A DNA stretch of 64,000 nt, from positions 1,621,941-1,685,940 of the forward strand of contig JAQFVV010000142.1 of assembly GCA_028023455.1 (NCBI GenBank), read 5' to 3'. The position numbers and the translations under genes are program-made. The notes under the pieces are model-generated. The model saw only the letters and a program-made list of their open reading frames with translations. It was not told the origin of the DNA and ran no database searches. This document shows positions 38,966 through 51,260 of the stretch, piece by piece. Every line of letters begins with the position of its first letter. Positions within the stretch are counted from its first letter, which is position 1. This DNA comes from Epiperipatus broadwayi (taxonomy: Eukaryota; Onychophora; Udeonychophora; Euonychophora; Peripatidae).

Positions 38966-39861
38966 GTAATTTTTTTCTTATATAAGCCAGTAAATGCCAA
39001 ATAGTAAATTAAGAAAAAGTAAATTTATTATGAACTGCTACACAATATATTCTGGCTAAATTAATATTGCCATAGGGCTGTATTGATATAGACAATAGAA
39101 GCATGATAATTTAATCTACTTGTCTATGTAGTGCCTAATGAAACATCAAAAATCCTATAATAAATGTCTAAATGGATCCAGAAGAAAAGTGACTGCAGAA
39201 AAGAAAAAAACATCACTTCAAGTGCATTTATGAGGAATTCTAGTGAATGATGAATGATTTACTGATGAAGGATGATAATATATATATATATATATATTAT
39301 ATTCATTTGTAAAATTTCTAGTTTTACTTTAACTCCATACTTAGTAGCTTAAACATGCCTAGAACTTGGTAGAGTCCATTATGCTTGAAAACAAGAAAGT
39401 GAAAAGGGGAAAATTATTAAGTTAGATAAAATATTTTTTATGTTAAATAAAGTTTAGGTCAGATTCCCCCTATGGAATGAGGTAACATTTTGATACTATT
39501 CCATATTAAGCACATACACTATTAAAGGACAGAGTTTGTGTTACTTTTTTTATTGTTAAGTAGCAATTATTTATGTTTATTTTTTCAGTATGAATAATTA
39601 ATTTTCCAGTGTGGATGCTCTTTCGTATCAACTTTAGGAAATTGTATATGGGGGGATCTCCAAAGAAGATGGAACAGCAATAACTGGAATTGGATGATGA
39701 CAATATTATGAATATACTTGTATAATATTGTAAATTAGTTAACTAGCTTTGCAGTCAATTTAATAAAAGATTTTTATCTGCTTTGTAAATAATGTATTGC
39801 AATGTATTTTTACCATGAGTGGAAGTTGGAATAGTGAATATATTAATCATTGATATGATAG
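38966..39861. other. AT-rich spacer, nothing recognised
   Basis: A (TA)n run at about 39277-39297. No gene. Confidence 0.5.
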
Positions 39862-39972
39862 AAAAAAAGTGTCATAGCATTGGCTGGGACGCAAACCCAC
39901 AACGTGGGCAACTGCCTGCAAGTGCAAGGCAGTCGCGCTGACTTCTCGACCACCAATGCAAGACAAAAAAAA
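39862..39972 (-). repeat. tRNA-derived SINE copy 3
   Basis: Best-preserved tRNA-like copy. On the minus strand GCATTGG can pair with CCGATGC-type CCAATGC over a 7-bp acceptor stem (one wobble). The A-box-like segment is GGTGGTCGAGAAGTCAGCGC, the B-box-like segment GTGGGTTTGCGTCCC. The 3' part continues ATGACACTTTTTTTC. A-rich runs flank both sides. Confidence 0.82.
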
Positions 39973-40195
39973 ATTTTGACACATACAATTATCATCTTTT
40001 TATCATGCTTAAAAGTTTTGAATTTTTGTTTTGTTGTTAAATAAATGTTATTAACTTGATTTAAATTACATAGGTCTCTAGTTTATCAAAATCATGTATA
40101 CATTAATTCATCATCTTATAAATGGATATATATATATATATATATACACCACACATTTTATTCTTATGTAATAATATAGTAATATGTTTGGATGG
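39973..40195. other. AT-rich spacer with (TA)n
   Basis: A TA run at 40125-40146. Nothing else seen. Confidence 0.5.
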
Positions 40196-40739
40196 ACCCT
40201 TAAATTAATCAGAATCTATAGAGAGGTATGGCAGTTGCTATCTAGTGTAAATTTACCTCTGAAGAGAGCCAAATGCAAATTTCTTCCTGAGTTTGAATAC
40301 TGAGACATAATGGAATCCAAAAGAGGGGTGAGATATGGATGAACTAGGACAAATTATATCTAAATTTAATGTGTAAACTTAGAGCTACCCATTGAAGGTA
40401 GATATGATCAGAAGATAGGTACTCCATCATGTCATTCACAGCATCCTATTCAAAGACCTTAGGTCTGACCATAGTTAGATGTGTTCTTCCTCTTCTGGTG
40501 GAAAACCTGGACCATTACAAGCCAATAAAATTACCCTATTAAAAGAAGGCAATGGTGACCATTTTGCATTGTTAAATAATAGTGATTTTAAAAATAATGT
40601 TTGCTTAGAAATAAATAATGGAAGGTATTTTATTTTAAATTATGATTCTGGCAATAAAAATAAAATCTAAGTTAATTTAAAATTATGGTAAAATTATGGT
40701 AAATAATTGTTTTTTTGGATAGATCTACTTATTTAAATT

Positions 40740-41500
40740 GTTATTTTAATGATTTTTTGGCTCCTGGGGTTTTCTTTCATTTGAAATCTCACACAGATAA
40801 TTTTTTTTTAATGTGCATTTTTGATTTTACAGAAGGATTGTTGATAAAATTTCAAAATTTCTTATAATGTTTTTTTTAAGAATTATATAAATTCAAGTCA
40901 ATTTTGTGTATCTTTTTCTTTTGAAGCATATTATAAAATTAATGGATTTGTTTTAGAAAAAGAGTGTGTTTTTGGTAGTTTAGATGTTGAAAACTTGTAT
41001 CAATCAGTTGATGTAATAAAAAGCATTAATGAGTTGTTTTTTTAAGTGTCATAGCATCGGCTGGGACACGAACCCATGACCCAGGCAACTGCCTGCAAGT
41101 GCAAAGCAGTCACACTGACCTCTTGACCACCAATGCAAGACAAGCATTAATGACTTTGTTGATGTTTTAAAGAAATTTGAATATTTTTCTGCAGATAAGA
41201 TTAAGGTTGTTCATGATTTACTATTGTTATTAGAGGATTCTATGTATTTTGTATGTAATGATGTGTTATATAAAATTAAAAGAGAATTTGGTTATTGGTT
41301 ATGTTATTTTTTCTTTAATTTGATCTGTCTATATTGATTTTTTTAGAGAGTAATGTTACTAATATTTTTCTTCTGTTTTTTTTTTTAAATTATTTGTAAG
41401 GTGTGTTGATGATTGTTTGTTTGTTATACAGAAAGATAAATTGAATGGTTTTTTTTTTTTGCTAGATTGAATGCTTTTGATTCTTACTATTGAGGGGGTT
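40740..41500 (+). pseudogene. Penelope-like copy C reverse transcriptase relic
   Basis: Motif A region: FGSLDVENLYQSVDVIKSIN (from about 40970), where Penelope-like enzymes carry a catalytic Asp in an SLDV context. A SINE then interrupts it. Motif B region: LVIGYVIFSLI-stop-SVYIDFFRE (41288-41350), the equivalent of the usual LxMGSPLSP..A..Y.D.FE string with Met, Ser and Pro replaced. Motif C: LFVRCVDDCLFVIQKDK (from about 41390), with CVDD in place of YVDD at 41402-41413. Two frame changes and stops are present. Confidence 0.72.
41034..41141 (-). repeat. tRNA-derived SINE copy 4 with 12-bp target duplication
   Basis: A minus-oriented SINE inside the reverse-transcriptase relic of Penelope-like copy C. 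The target AAGCATTAATGA is duplicated exactly at 41021-41032 and 41142-41153. The + strand poly-T next to the left copy is the SINE poly-A tail in minus orientation. The tRNA-like part shows the usual A-box-like GGTGGTCAAGAGGTCAGTGTG and B-box-like GGGTTCGTGTCCC. The TSD is direct evidence for target-primed insertion after copy C had landed. Confidence 0.9.
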
Positions 41501-41939
41501 TGTACATTTGAATTTGTTAAGTTAAAATGCTTAGATTTAAGTGTTGATAAATCTGTTGTTTTATTTTGTAGCTATTTCATTAAAAGATTTAAGAAATATG
41601 ATTATGGTTAGACAGTTATAAACCTTTTACTCATAAGAAACTTTATTGAATTTTTGTTACAGAAATAGAAGGCTTAATAATTTTAAAAATAATAATTATA
41701 TTCAGAGGAGACAATTTGCTTCTGATTATACTGAAATAGGATATAATCTGGATTTATTGGGAATATTATATTTAATAAAAATATATCTAAATCTGTTAAT
41801 AATAAAGATTTAATTGTTAATAAGAATAAAGTTTATTTCTTTTTCATATAAGTCATCAATTAATAAATTAATTTATAAGAATAGTTTTTTATTGGGTGGT
41901 TATAAAAGTGACCTGGGAAAAAAGTCTGAATTTAAATTC

Positions 41940-42340
41940 ATTATTAAGTAGTTCAAAACAGTCAATTGATGGCAAGTCTATTACTGAGGTAGTTTATATG
42001 ATTTCTTGCAGTTTATATAGGTCATAAGAAAATTAAGTCTTAATGAAAGAGTTAAACTTCATAAGAGTACAGTTAAAAATAGATATCATAATTCAGCTTT
42101 ATATATCCATGAACTGAATACAGGTTATAAAATATTATTTGACAATTCAGAACTTATCTTTTATGAAAAAAGTATATTGAAAATAAGAGTAAAAAAAAAC
42201 CTGGATATTTTTTTTTAATCCGAAGCCATCAATCTCATGAAGACATCCTTTGGCGTTAAAGGAAGTTGATTTTTGAAGTGAATGATGGGAAGGCTATTTT
42301 GTTTTGTATATATGGTTAGCTGAATTTCACTTGAAACGAT
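41940..42340 (+). pseudogene. Penelope-like copy C, GIY-YIG-like relic
   Basis: Aligns base by base with 37500-37860 of copy B, including AGTTAAAAATAGATATCATA and the string encoding YIHELNTG, followed by CTCATGAAGACATCCTTTGG. Frames are broken by a poly-A and a poly-T slip near 42190-42215. Assignment rests on copies A and B. Confidence 0.55.
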
Positions 42341-42450
42341 CTATTTGATAACAGATAAAACTAAAGTTACGGAAGAATTTTAATATTATATGAATTTCTA
42401 TTTTATTTATAATTACTAGTATAGCGTTAGGAAGTATTTAATCTAAAAAT

Positions 42451-43940
42451 ATATACATGAAGTGATATTTAACTATATCTAAAAAAACATTATATATAAA
42501 GTTAAATTGTAACATGTTCCATGTATGTTTTGCTTCATTGAAAAAGTGGATATTTCACAATTCATCCACGGTGAAAGACTTATGGGTTAATGGATAATTG
42601 CAATAGGATTAAGTTAAGGTAAAAGATGCACAGATAAAAACAAAAGCTTGAATATATATATACAAAGAAATGATTCTTTCAAACATATTTAACATTTCAC
42701 TTAACATTAATAAAACATTATGAATGAAATAATCTAAATTTAAAATTAGGCAAAAAAAAAAAAAAAAGCTGACACATATAAAATTATCAATATACTTTAT
42801 TTTATTTTATAAATTATTCAATCCAGACATTCAAATTAATAATGCACTGCTTAATAAAAAGTTTTTAAAAAATGATGTTTTTTTTAAAAAAAAATATACC
42901 GAAAATATTTGTTTGTATAATTATTGTTTGCGATTACGCAATATTTATTTTTTAATTATCCTGTATTTTAAAATCATACGCAATATCTATTTTTTATTCA
43001 TTTTTTCTCAATTCAGAGTATAATTTGGTATCTTACCGACAAGAGAATTTGATTAAGCGGAAGTTTCAACAATTTATTATACTAACCTCGTATTTAATAT
43101 TAACTTCCAATTTATAAATTTTTCACGCAGTCGGCCTTACTAATACAGTTTTATATAAATTTCTCTAACAAAATTTTATTCTAATTATTACTAAAATATA
43201 TTTTAATAGTGCTTACATATATTTTTAAAGTTCAGGTTATTTAATAAATTATATATATATATTATTATAATATTTTTCTAAAACTTCATGTTTAATGTCC
43301 TAGTTATATATTACAATTGTTTATAACGTATAAGTGGAAAAGTTCTGGTCTAATTAACATTAAGGTCATTTAAAAATATATTCTATTACTGCACTAATAT
43401 TAAAACATCTAATAATTGAATAGTTGTTTATATAATTTCCTCAATGCAGAAAGTCATATTTAATAATATAAATGCAGCAATTTTAAAAAATAATCATTTA
43501 AAAATTTGATTTGTAGTTAAAAAATACACTTGGTCACTATCTGCTTTAAGTCTAGTTAGTTTTATTCATTGACAATCTAGTTCTAATTTTGAGTATTTTC
43601 TGCTTCATATTTCCTATTTGACAATCGCTGTTTACTACAACTGTCTTTCTACTGAAATTAATCGCATCTAGAGATTTCCAGGTCTTGAGCATACAAATGA
43701 AAGTCAGACCCTTCTTATATAAACAGAAATGAGACTATAATATAGGTTTAAAAATTACAATTTTTGAAATTATGTGAGCTGTCCAATACGTTTTCTCTGA
43801 TAACAACAAAAGATATAACCCACAGTTTAATAAGTAATACATATATACATATGTTTTTAATTCAATTTAAAAATTAAAGCCAGTGGATTTATTTATTTTA
43901 TGCAGCAAGGGTAAACACCATTATGCAGTTTCCCTTTTTT
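42451..43940. other. AT-rich spacer, nothing recognised
   Basis: Contains TACGCAATATTTATTTTT and TACGCAATATCTATTTTT about 40 bp apart (42940-43000), a small direct duplication. No gene or RNA found. Confidence 0.5.
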
Positions 43941-43949
43941 TTATAATCA

Positions 43950-43995
43950 CTTGGCGTGCTCTATTTGCCTAGTGGTTAATGGGCCTGCTTCGTTC
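43950..43995 (+). repeat. A-box-bearing tRNA-like fragment
   Basis: GGCGTGCTCTATTTGCCTAGTGGTTAATGGGCC has an A-box-like TTGCCTAGTGGTTAATG, but no B box follows within tRNA distance. Probably a truncated tRNA-derived repeat of a different family from the other SINEs here. Confidence 0.35.
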
Positions 43996-44134
43996 AATGC
44001 TTTAATTTATTTGAACTTTTAAGAATTTTTTTTTCTACATATATTTTTTTTAATTTTAATATTTGATCACAATATTTTTCCAAATTCTCTTTATTTACAG
44101 TATGAATAACTTTTAATATTTCTATAATATTTTT

Positions 44135-45065
44135 AATAACTGAAACACACAGGTTTATTATATACCTATGTCTATATATGTAATATATAGGGTATATAAG
44201 CACAGACCTTCACACCACCAACCACTCTTTACACCATCTTTTAATGGACAGGCTTCAATCTACTCCACACTCCAACTCTTCAAACATCCATTCAATTGAA
44301 AATCTGGTGATGGAACGCCAAAGACCCCCTGAGGCTGAGATTCTTGTCACACCCATGTTGACTTAAGGTCAATCTGACCCCTCATGTACAGGACATAATC
44401 CATTTAATACATATACAAGAGATGGGCAGACATCTCTACTATGTAATAACTGAAATGCACAGGCTTATTATATACCTATCCATTTAATACATATACAAGA
44501 GATGGGCAGACATCTCTACTATGTAATAACTGAAATGCACAGGCTTATTATATACCTATGTCTATATATGTAATATATAGGATATATGAGCACAGACTTT
44601 CATATCACACACCACTCTCCACACCATCTCATAACACTGATACACTTGAACACATATATCCCTTGTATATGTATTAAATGGATTATGTCCTGTACATGAG
44701 GGGTCAGATTGACCTTAGGTCAATGTGGGTGTGACAAGAATCTCAGCCTAAAGGTGGCCTTTGAGCATTCCATCATCAGATTTTCAATTGGATGGATGAT
44801 TGAAGAGTTGGAGTGTGGAGTAGATTGAAGCCTGTCCATTAAAGTATGAGGTTTGGCTATCTTAATATATATCTGAGCACTTATAGCATATATATGTGGA
44901 GATAGTAATCTGGATCAACTGATGATTGTTGGTTTAGCATGAAATACGTACATTGGTGATTATTTATCTTTTCAACATATATGTGTTCAAGTGTATCAGT
45001 GTTATGAGATGGTGTGGAGAATGGTGGATGTTGTGAAAGTCTGTGCTCATATATCCTATATATTA
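44135..45065. repeat. Complex foldback of tandem and inverted units
   Basis: Arm Y (about 44240-44440) is repeated as reverse complement at 44655-44845 (TTGAAGCCTGTCCATTAAA, GGTCAGATTGACCTTA and others). Unit X (about 44140-44230: TATACCTATGTCTATATATG, then GCACAGAC) recurs directly at 44528-44650 and inverted at about 44985-45065. An 80-bp segment (CCATTTAATACATATACAAG to TATATACCTAT) is tandemly duplicated at 44399-44480 and 44479-44560. No coding region. A nested foldback element or inverted duplication of a MITE is likely. Part of it (TTATCTTTTCAAC) also resembles 63727-63739. Confidence 0.75.
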
Positions 45066-45200
45066 TATTTTTAATATATTTATAATATTAACAAGCTTTT
45101 ATAGTTTCTGTTATGTATTGTCAAGCAAAATAAAATATAACAATACTTCAGAATGAAATCAATTTTAAGATTTTTTTCTTCCAAGTAGTCATTTTTAGTC

Positions 45201-45310
45201 AAGCATTGGTAGCAGAAAGGCCAGCGCAGCCGCCTTGCAAGCAAGCAGTTGCTTGCAGACAGTTGTTGCGGGTTCAGTTCCCAGCCGATGCTTTGACATA
45301 TGGAAAAAAA
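45201..45310 (+). repeat. tRNA-derived SINE copy 5
   Basis: Plus-oriented: GCATTGGTAGCAGAAAGGCC, then GCCTTGCAAGCAAGCAGTTG with a partial duplication of the anticodon-stem region, a B-box-like GGGTTCAGTTCCC, CCGATGC closing the acceptor, and TTTGACATATGGAAAAAAAA as the tail. AAGTAGTCATT before and AAGTAGGCATT after may be a target duplication with one mismatch. Confidence 0.8.
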
Positions 45311-48300
45311 AGTAGGCATTCTATAGCCAATCTAACTAACAATTCAACAATTATTAATAAATGGATATATTAGATATTGTTAAATAGAAAGTAAATTAAA
45401 GGCAAAAAAAATTTCAAACCACAATACCATCTTTCGGATTTTTTCACTATGACTAAAGTGGACTACTTAATTGTTTTATCATTATATATATATATATGTA
45501 TTAAGGGTAATAATTCTCAAGGCTAAATGGATTTGTAAGTAATCAACCATCATTTAACAATAAAGCTTTATTGTTAAAAGGAAATTGTTTTGACAACAGT
45601 TTGAAATTTGTCGATTGTTATTGATATTGGGAATTATTGGCCTTTAATGATATATATATATATTGTATGTGTCACAATCATATAAATGGAAAGAGTATAT
45701 TGAGATATTTGGAGTAGTTTTTACTTGAATTGTGGGGTAATTAAGTACATAACCAATTAAAAATTCGAGCAGCAACGGAAATACATGCCATTCAGTTATA
45801 ATGAAATTCACTTTTAGTTATAAGAGATCCGACAAAATATTGTTACCGGATGGCATGTTTTCAAGTTACGACTACAATTGTTAATTAATTGCATGCATAA
45901 TTACATCGTAGCTGAATTAAAAATTAAAAATTACAGTGAATATATCATTTAATATTTTCAATTATTATTAATGGCACGCACGCACACAAACACACATATA
46001 TAATTCTACTTTAAAAATGCGAAAAACTTAAAATATTAAGTAAAGTGTATTAAGGAATCATCAAATTATGAAAGCTGCAAATTTCAATGCCAAAAGATAG
46101 AAATAATGCTAAAATTTCAGATACTACTAAAACAACATGGACAGTTTTATATATAGATAACATTATGTGCTTTTTAAAATTTCCACGACTATTTTTAAAT
46201 AAGTATAATTTTTTAAATTTAAAATTGAACATACACACATTAAAAAATATAAACATATAATATATAAGTAAAGATATGTGTACATATAAAAATAAAAGTA
46301 AAAAATCATATTTAAATAAGGGTGCAAATGTGACACTTCTGCACCAAAAGGCTTTATAAATAATTGGACAGATATTGAATCTTTTTTTTTCCCATCAAAA
46401 ACAAAAAAAATTCACTTTCTACAAAACTTGCATATATATATATATAAAGTTGGAGGAATAGACTTATATTTATATCATCTGTCAAAGTATTTATTATTTT
46501 GTTAAGTTGCTAAAATATATTTCAATGAGGAAAAACTGAGAATGGATAAAATAATTCATAAGCAACATTATCACAGTTATTTGTTAATATAAATCTATCC
46601 TTCTTACTGTATGTCTTCATAATTTATTACCAACAATTTATTCTGAATGATGTAGTGATAAATTAGATATTCTATAATTTTAATTTAGTAATTTGTACTT
46701 CAAGTAAAAAGTTGAAGACAAATAAGATCATGTCCTTTCATACCATTTATATATACTAAAATAAATTTGTCATTGGTTGGTTAAATTTCTTATGTAAAAT
46801 TCTTTAACTTATAAGGTTTTTTGTCAAATATGTTGCATAGGACTTATAATTTTTGAACATCACCATTTTATTGCATTTCTTTCTAAGGAAAATCAGTCAT
46901 CTGGTTGAAATATAAAAAATAACACTTCCCTATATAAATAATTTTGTTTGTCTTTTAGTTACTTTTTTTATATATACATACACACAAAAAGAAAGAGAAA
47001 AAGATCAATAATTATTTTCATTCAGTATTTGTTTAACTTTCCAATAGCATGATGATATGCATAAAAAAAGAGTAAGACATATTGGTGAATTAAATTTTGT
47101 ACGACAAAATAGCTAATCCAGAAAAGTTTATGAGCCAAACATATTGATTAAAGGTATCATATATATTCATCAAATTATAATAAGTTATTATGTAATTCTA
47201 AATGTTTACTCCTCTTTTCATCCAATATTGTAAATCTTATAAACTCGTTATAAATGAGTTATTATGAAAAGGTAATAATTATTGTTCAAAAGTTTTAAAT
47301 GCACTGAAGAAGCTTTCTTTACATTAAAATATTTTGTATTTAAAAAATAGATATAAACATGTTTTACATCTTTACAACACAATGATAAATTGCCCTTTCA
47401 CAATAAAATAAAAGTGAATAGTTCCTACATTGCAAAATAATAGTTCAGTGGAAAAAATATTGAATTAACAATACAGGTATGAATATCCAAGTGCTTAATA
47501 TATTTAGCTCCACCTTATAAAAAAAAATGTCGTGAAATTCATTTATAATAAGTGAACATTACCCAAGTCTTTATTTTGATGGATAATTATAAAAATATGT
47601 TGATAAATATTTAAAATTTTGAAAGCATCTGAAATTATTTTACCAGTTTTCTTTTTCATGTAATCTAAAACAATAATTATAAATTTACATAACAATATTA
47701 AAATAAAGATTATTGTTTTATTCAAAAACTCAATGGAGATAATAACTATGTTCACATTAATTAATATGTTTACACTACCTCTACAATTATTTTTATAAGA
47801 CCTATTATCCATTTGATTACCAGTAGTTACTTGGCCCAACAATAAATTATACATAGATGTATTGGATATCATTGAATTTATATCTGTAGCCTGTGAAAAT
47901 CTTCATATATATATATATGTAAAGGTTGGAAAGACTCATCCTCTCCACAAAGTGTCATTATTGTTTTAAAAAAAAAAAATTTGATTTGACTGTGATATGA
48001 GAATTATATATATATGTTGTTGTTGTTGTTAGTTGTTATTGTTATTTATTTCAATTTTTTTTTTTTTTTTGGTATATGCATTTATTTATGATTGTGGGAT
48101 TTAAATGGCAATGGTGATATAAAAAATATATATGTATATAGATTTTACAAAAATATTGGTTTACATTTAAAGTTCTTGTTTTTTTGTAATATCAATGAGT
48201 AAAATATTGGCATATAAAATTACTAAATGTGTTTAGATTGTATTTTTGTTTTTAGTAATTGTATTATTTGTTGTTTATTTTTATTTATCTATTTTGTTTT

Positions 48301-48379
48301 TGTAAACTGTAAAGCTAATTTTATATGTAATTTTGTTTTTAATTTTATTATTTAAAAAATTGAGAATTGTTGTAATAAA
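45311..48379. other. AT-rich spacer with a repeat at 45500-45670
   Basis: The segment 45550-45670 resembles 7620-7750 (see there). (TA)n runs occur near 45484, 46433 and 47907, and a (TTG)n run near 48017-48030. Open frames of 68 and 109 codons on the minus strand are AT-rich and without motif. No gene recognised. Confidence 0.45.
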
Positions 48380-49060
48380 AATATTGATATTAGGAGTGCA
48401 TGAAAGACTGAGCTAAACAATAGACATAAAAAATATTATAGCAACAAGGATTGGCAATCACCATTAAGTAAAGAAAGCAAAACTTTGCTGTAATCTCCTA
48501 TACAATGTTTTTTGCATAATGGCAATATTTATTGAACTGGTTATAGCAAAGTTAGAACCCCTTCATCTTGCCTTATTTTATGATCAAGTTCTAGTGAAAA
48601 ATAAAGAAATTATGCAAGCATTTGGAGTAAAAAACAAATGGAATGAATATTTATTTGTATTCAGCAAGCGAATATAAGCATTAGCTAAATATTCAAAATT
48701 GATACATCATTTTAATTAATACATCATAACCTAAACCAGATAATAAAAAAAATGCAATGAACCAATTTTTTATAAAACAAAAAGGCTCATGAATTCACAT
48801 GTTTGTCATTTTAAACTATTTTACATGTTATCTTAACCCATGCCAGAACAGACAAAAATGTATTAAATAGTTATTGAACTTTAAAATGAAGGGAGAATAA
48901 GGAAGAGTAAATGGTAACTCATTTGGTCTTTTTTAATTATTTATTTTCTTTTTTATATGATTAATTTTAAAGTTAACTATATATATATGTAGACTAATTT
49001 TAAGTTTTAATCAATCATTATAATTAACCATATATTAAGACCGAGCGATATCAAACTTCA
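48380..49060 (+). repeat. Possible upstream part of LINE fragment 3
   Basis: Somewhat less AT-rich than its surroundings and directly 5' of a recognisable LINE 3' end, but no motif could be aligned with the other two LINEs. Extent is inferred only. Confidence 0.25.
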
Positions 49061-49465
49061 GGACAGCTACATTTGTCTTATATTCTTTTTGGTGCACGAG
49101 ATGCAGCTTTATAATGAGAAAAAATATCCAATGTCATCTGCTCACATTCATTAATAAACTAATACAAATTAAAAATAGAGTTAAAACCATCGTTAAACCA
49201 GATTTATATGTCACAACTTGGTCACTGTTGAAAGAACAACCAAGACAATGAGAAATGCAAAACAAAGAGTATTAAAAACACTGAAGTTCCTGCATTATTT
49301 ATGAACTATAGAACAAGGAACAAGTTAAAAATTGCCACAAGGAAAAACTTATGTTTAAAGAAATGTAAACCAAAACTGTAAATTTTACTAAATCAAATTG
49401 TAAATACAATGTAATAGAAATTATGTAAATCCAAGAAAGTAATAAAGAACCTTTTGAAACATAAG
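49061..49465 (+). mobile_element. LINE fragment 3, 3' end
   Basis: In one + frame, near 49078, it encodes LYSFWCTRCSFIMRKN, then INKLIQIKNRVK and TTWSLLKEQP. These match the C-terminal WCT segment of LINE copies 1 and 2 (LYAYWCTHSTF, LYALWCTRYKF) and the downstream NKL...ERD and T-W residues. The 3' end AGTAATAAAGAACCTTTTGAAAC matches the LINE 3' ends at 12270 and 17600. It is a diverged, probably 5'-truncated, third family member. Confidence 0.7.
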
Positions 49466-50840
49466 TTTCATTGAGTATTAAAATTTTCTATTTATCCTGA
49501 TTCACGTGCAATGTGCAATATATAATCGTACATAATATAAGTAAATTATTTTAAATTTTTAATTTGTCAATATGAATAATAAAAATGATAAAGGTCACGT
49601 ATTATTAAAATTTTTCTGTTGCCCTTTAATTCTTAGGCCTTATATATGTACGATATATAAATAAACTGGTTTCAAATTGCAATTTATTAACAAATGATTA
49701 GATATTAGATATTATTTGTCATTAAAGCACTTGTTGTTGTTTTAATTTAAATGCATTGTACACGCATACTATACATATCCGTTGTACACAATGTAGGCTG
49801 GAAATTAAATTGATTTTCATTTATTCTCATAGGAATAATTTATAAATATGCATATAATATATTATATTTGTGTTTACAATTTTACCATTATTTAATAATC
49901 CTCTTCAGAATTTAATTCATAATCTCATCATTAGATATATTTAAAAAGATAGATCATGCTGTAGATATTTTATGTTTGTGTTATATATACATATTTCTTC
50001 ACTTTTGAGATAGGAGTCATTTCCATATTTCATTTATAAAAGTTTCATATACTAAGGGTTATATAATCCATAATAAATGTTTATTGAAGTCTCAGAATTA
50101 ATGAAGATATAAAGGAAGTTATTGAATTTAGGGGCCACAATAGACATGCTATTATAAGTAATATATCTAAAGACTTCGTACTTGTGGTCCAAAAGAGGAG
50201 TATAGTTTTAATCGAAAATGAAGCAAAAAATATCCAACCCAGTAGGAAAAGAATATTTATAATTTTTTTATGTTAAATGATCAAACCTTTAGGAATGTAT
50301 CGATGATTCTAAATTATTATTTTAAGAAGCTATTATTGTTTTCATTATTTCTTTTTTTATTGCTTTTTTCTGTGTGTTAAATAATAATAGATGGTTCTTA
50401 TGTAGATACAAACGTCAAACCACGCCTATTGTTAGCAAATGAAGACTTGAAAGGTAAACAAATATTGTATGTGTTTAATATAATTATTGCCATTTGAAAA
50501 GAAAATCAAACCGCAATTAGAAAAATGACTTTGTGATTTATTTGAAATTTATTTATTTATTTATTTTTCTCTTTTCAGTACAAAGGTCAGTGGGTAATGC
50601 TTGAGACATACAATTACTTAAATGATAATTTTGTATTTTGCTAATATTCAATTTTATAATTATTTATCTAAGCCATCACCAATTATTATATTATTTTATA
50701 TATAATCCCCATCTGAAAATATAGGTTGGATTCAATAAAAGCCCCTTTGTTTCCAATTTATATTTTGGTGAATAATTAAAACATTGATCAAGTTAACCCT
50801 CAGAGTAAATCATTTAGTGTCGCTTATTATTTGTTTTTGG
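49466..50840. other. AT-rich spacer, nothing recognised
   Basis: A short TTTA run near 50550. No gene. Confidence 0.5.
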
Positions 50841-51260
50841 TATCCAGGCATATTTTATTTATAGCTAGTTGGATAGGCAATATTGTAATTGTAATCAATG
50901 ATTAAAACATTCAATGATTGGACTAGTTCATCTTCTTTTATACATACAATTTCCATTACAATTGATGCCTTGCAATGTGCAACTTGATTAATTGATTGGT
51001 GGTTGCAAGGTATATTATTATATATGAGCTTGTTTGATTGGTTAGTGGTTGTAAAGTTTTCCTTTACAATTGGCTCCACAATGTGGCACTATGATTAACT
51101 AAGCTCTAATAAATTTATTTAAAATTTTAAAATGATATGCCCAGTCCACAACAATTGGCTTTCCAACATGGGACTTTGATATAAATAAGCCAGACCTGAG
51201 ATAAATTCAATGAAATATACTTTCCATTACAATATATATATATATTGTGCCCATTTCTAT
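50840..51260 (+). repeat. Tandem PBS-junction-like units
   Basis: Three degenerate units begin TTACAATTGATGCC (50956), TTACAATTGGCTCCACAATG (about 51063) and CAACAATTGGCTTTCCAACA (about 51149). Each is followed by TGTG or TGGG and a GATTAA or GATATAA string. They resemble the LTR edge plus primer-binding site of the element at 60.7 kb (TTACATTTGGCGCCCAACAT). No LTR pair or coding region was found beside them. If homologous, this is the leader of a degraded LTR element on the + strand. Confidence 0.35.

Larger units (their letters stand above)
40196..42450 (+). mobile_element. Penelope-like element copy C
   Basis: The most complete copy. It begins with the upstream block shared with copy A (40200-40520), then a reverse transcriptase (about 40740-41500, interrupted by a SINE), the thumb, and a GIY-YIG-like relic (about 41940-42340). 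The 3' end is TATAATTACTAGTATAGCG, matching copy B. Stops and indels are frequent, but the coding order is conserved among the three copies, which supports one family. Confidence 0.8.
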
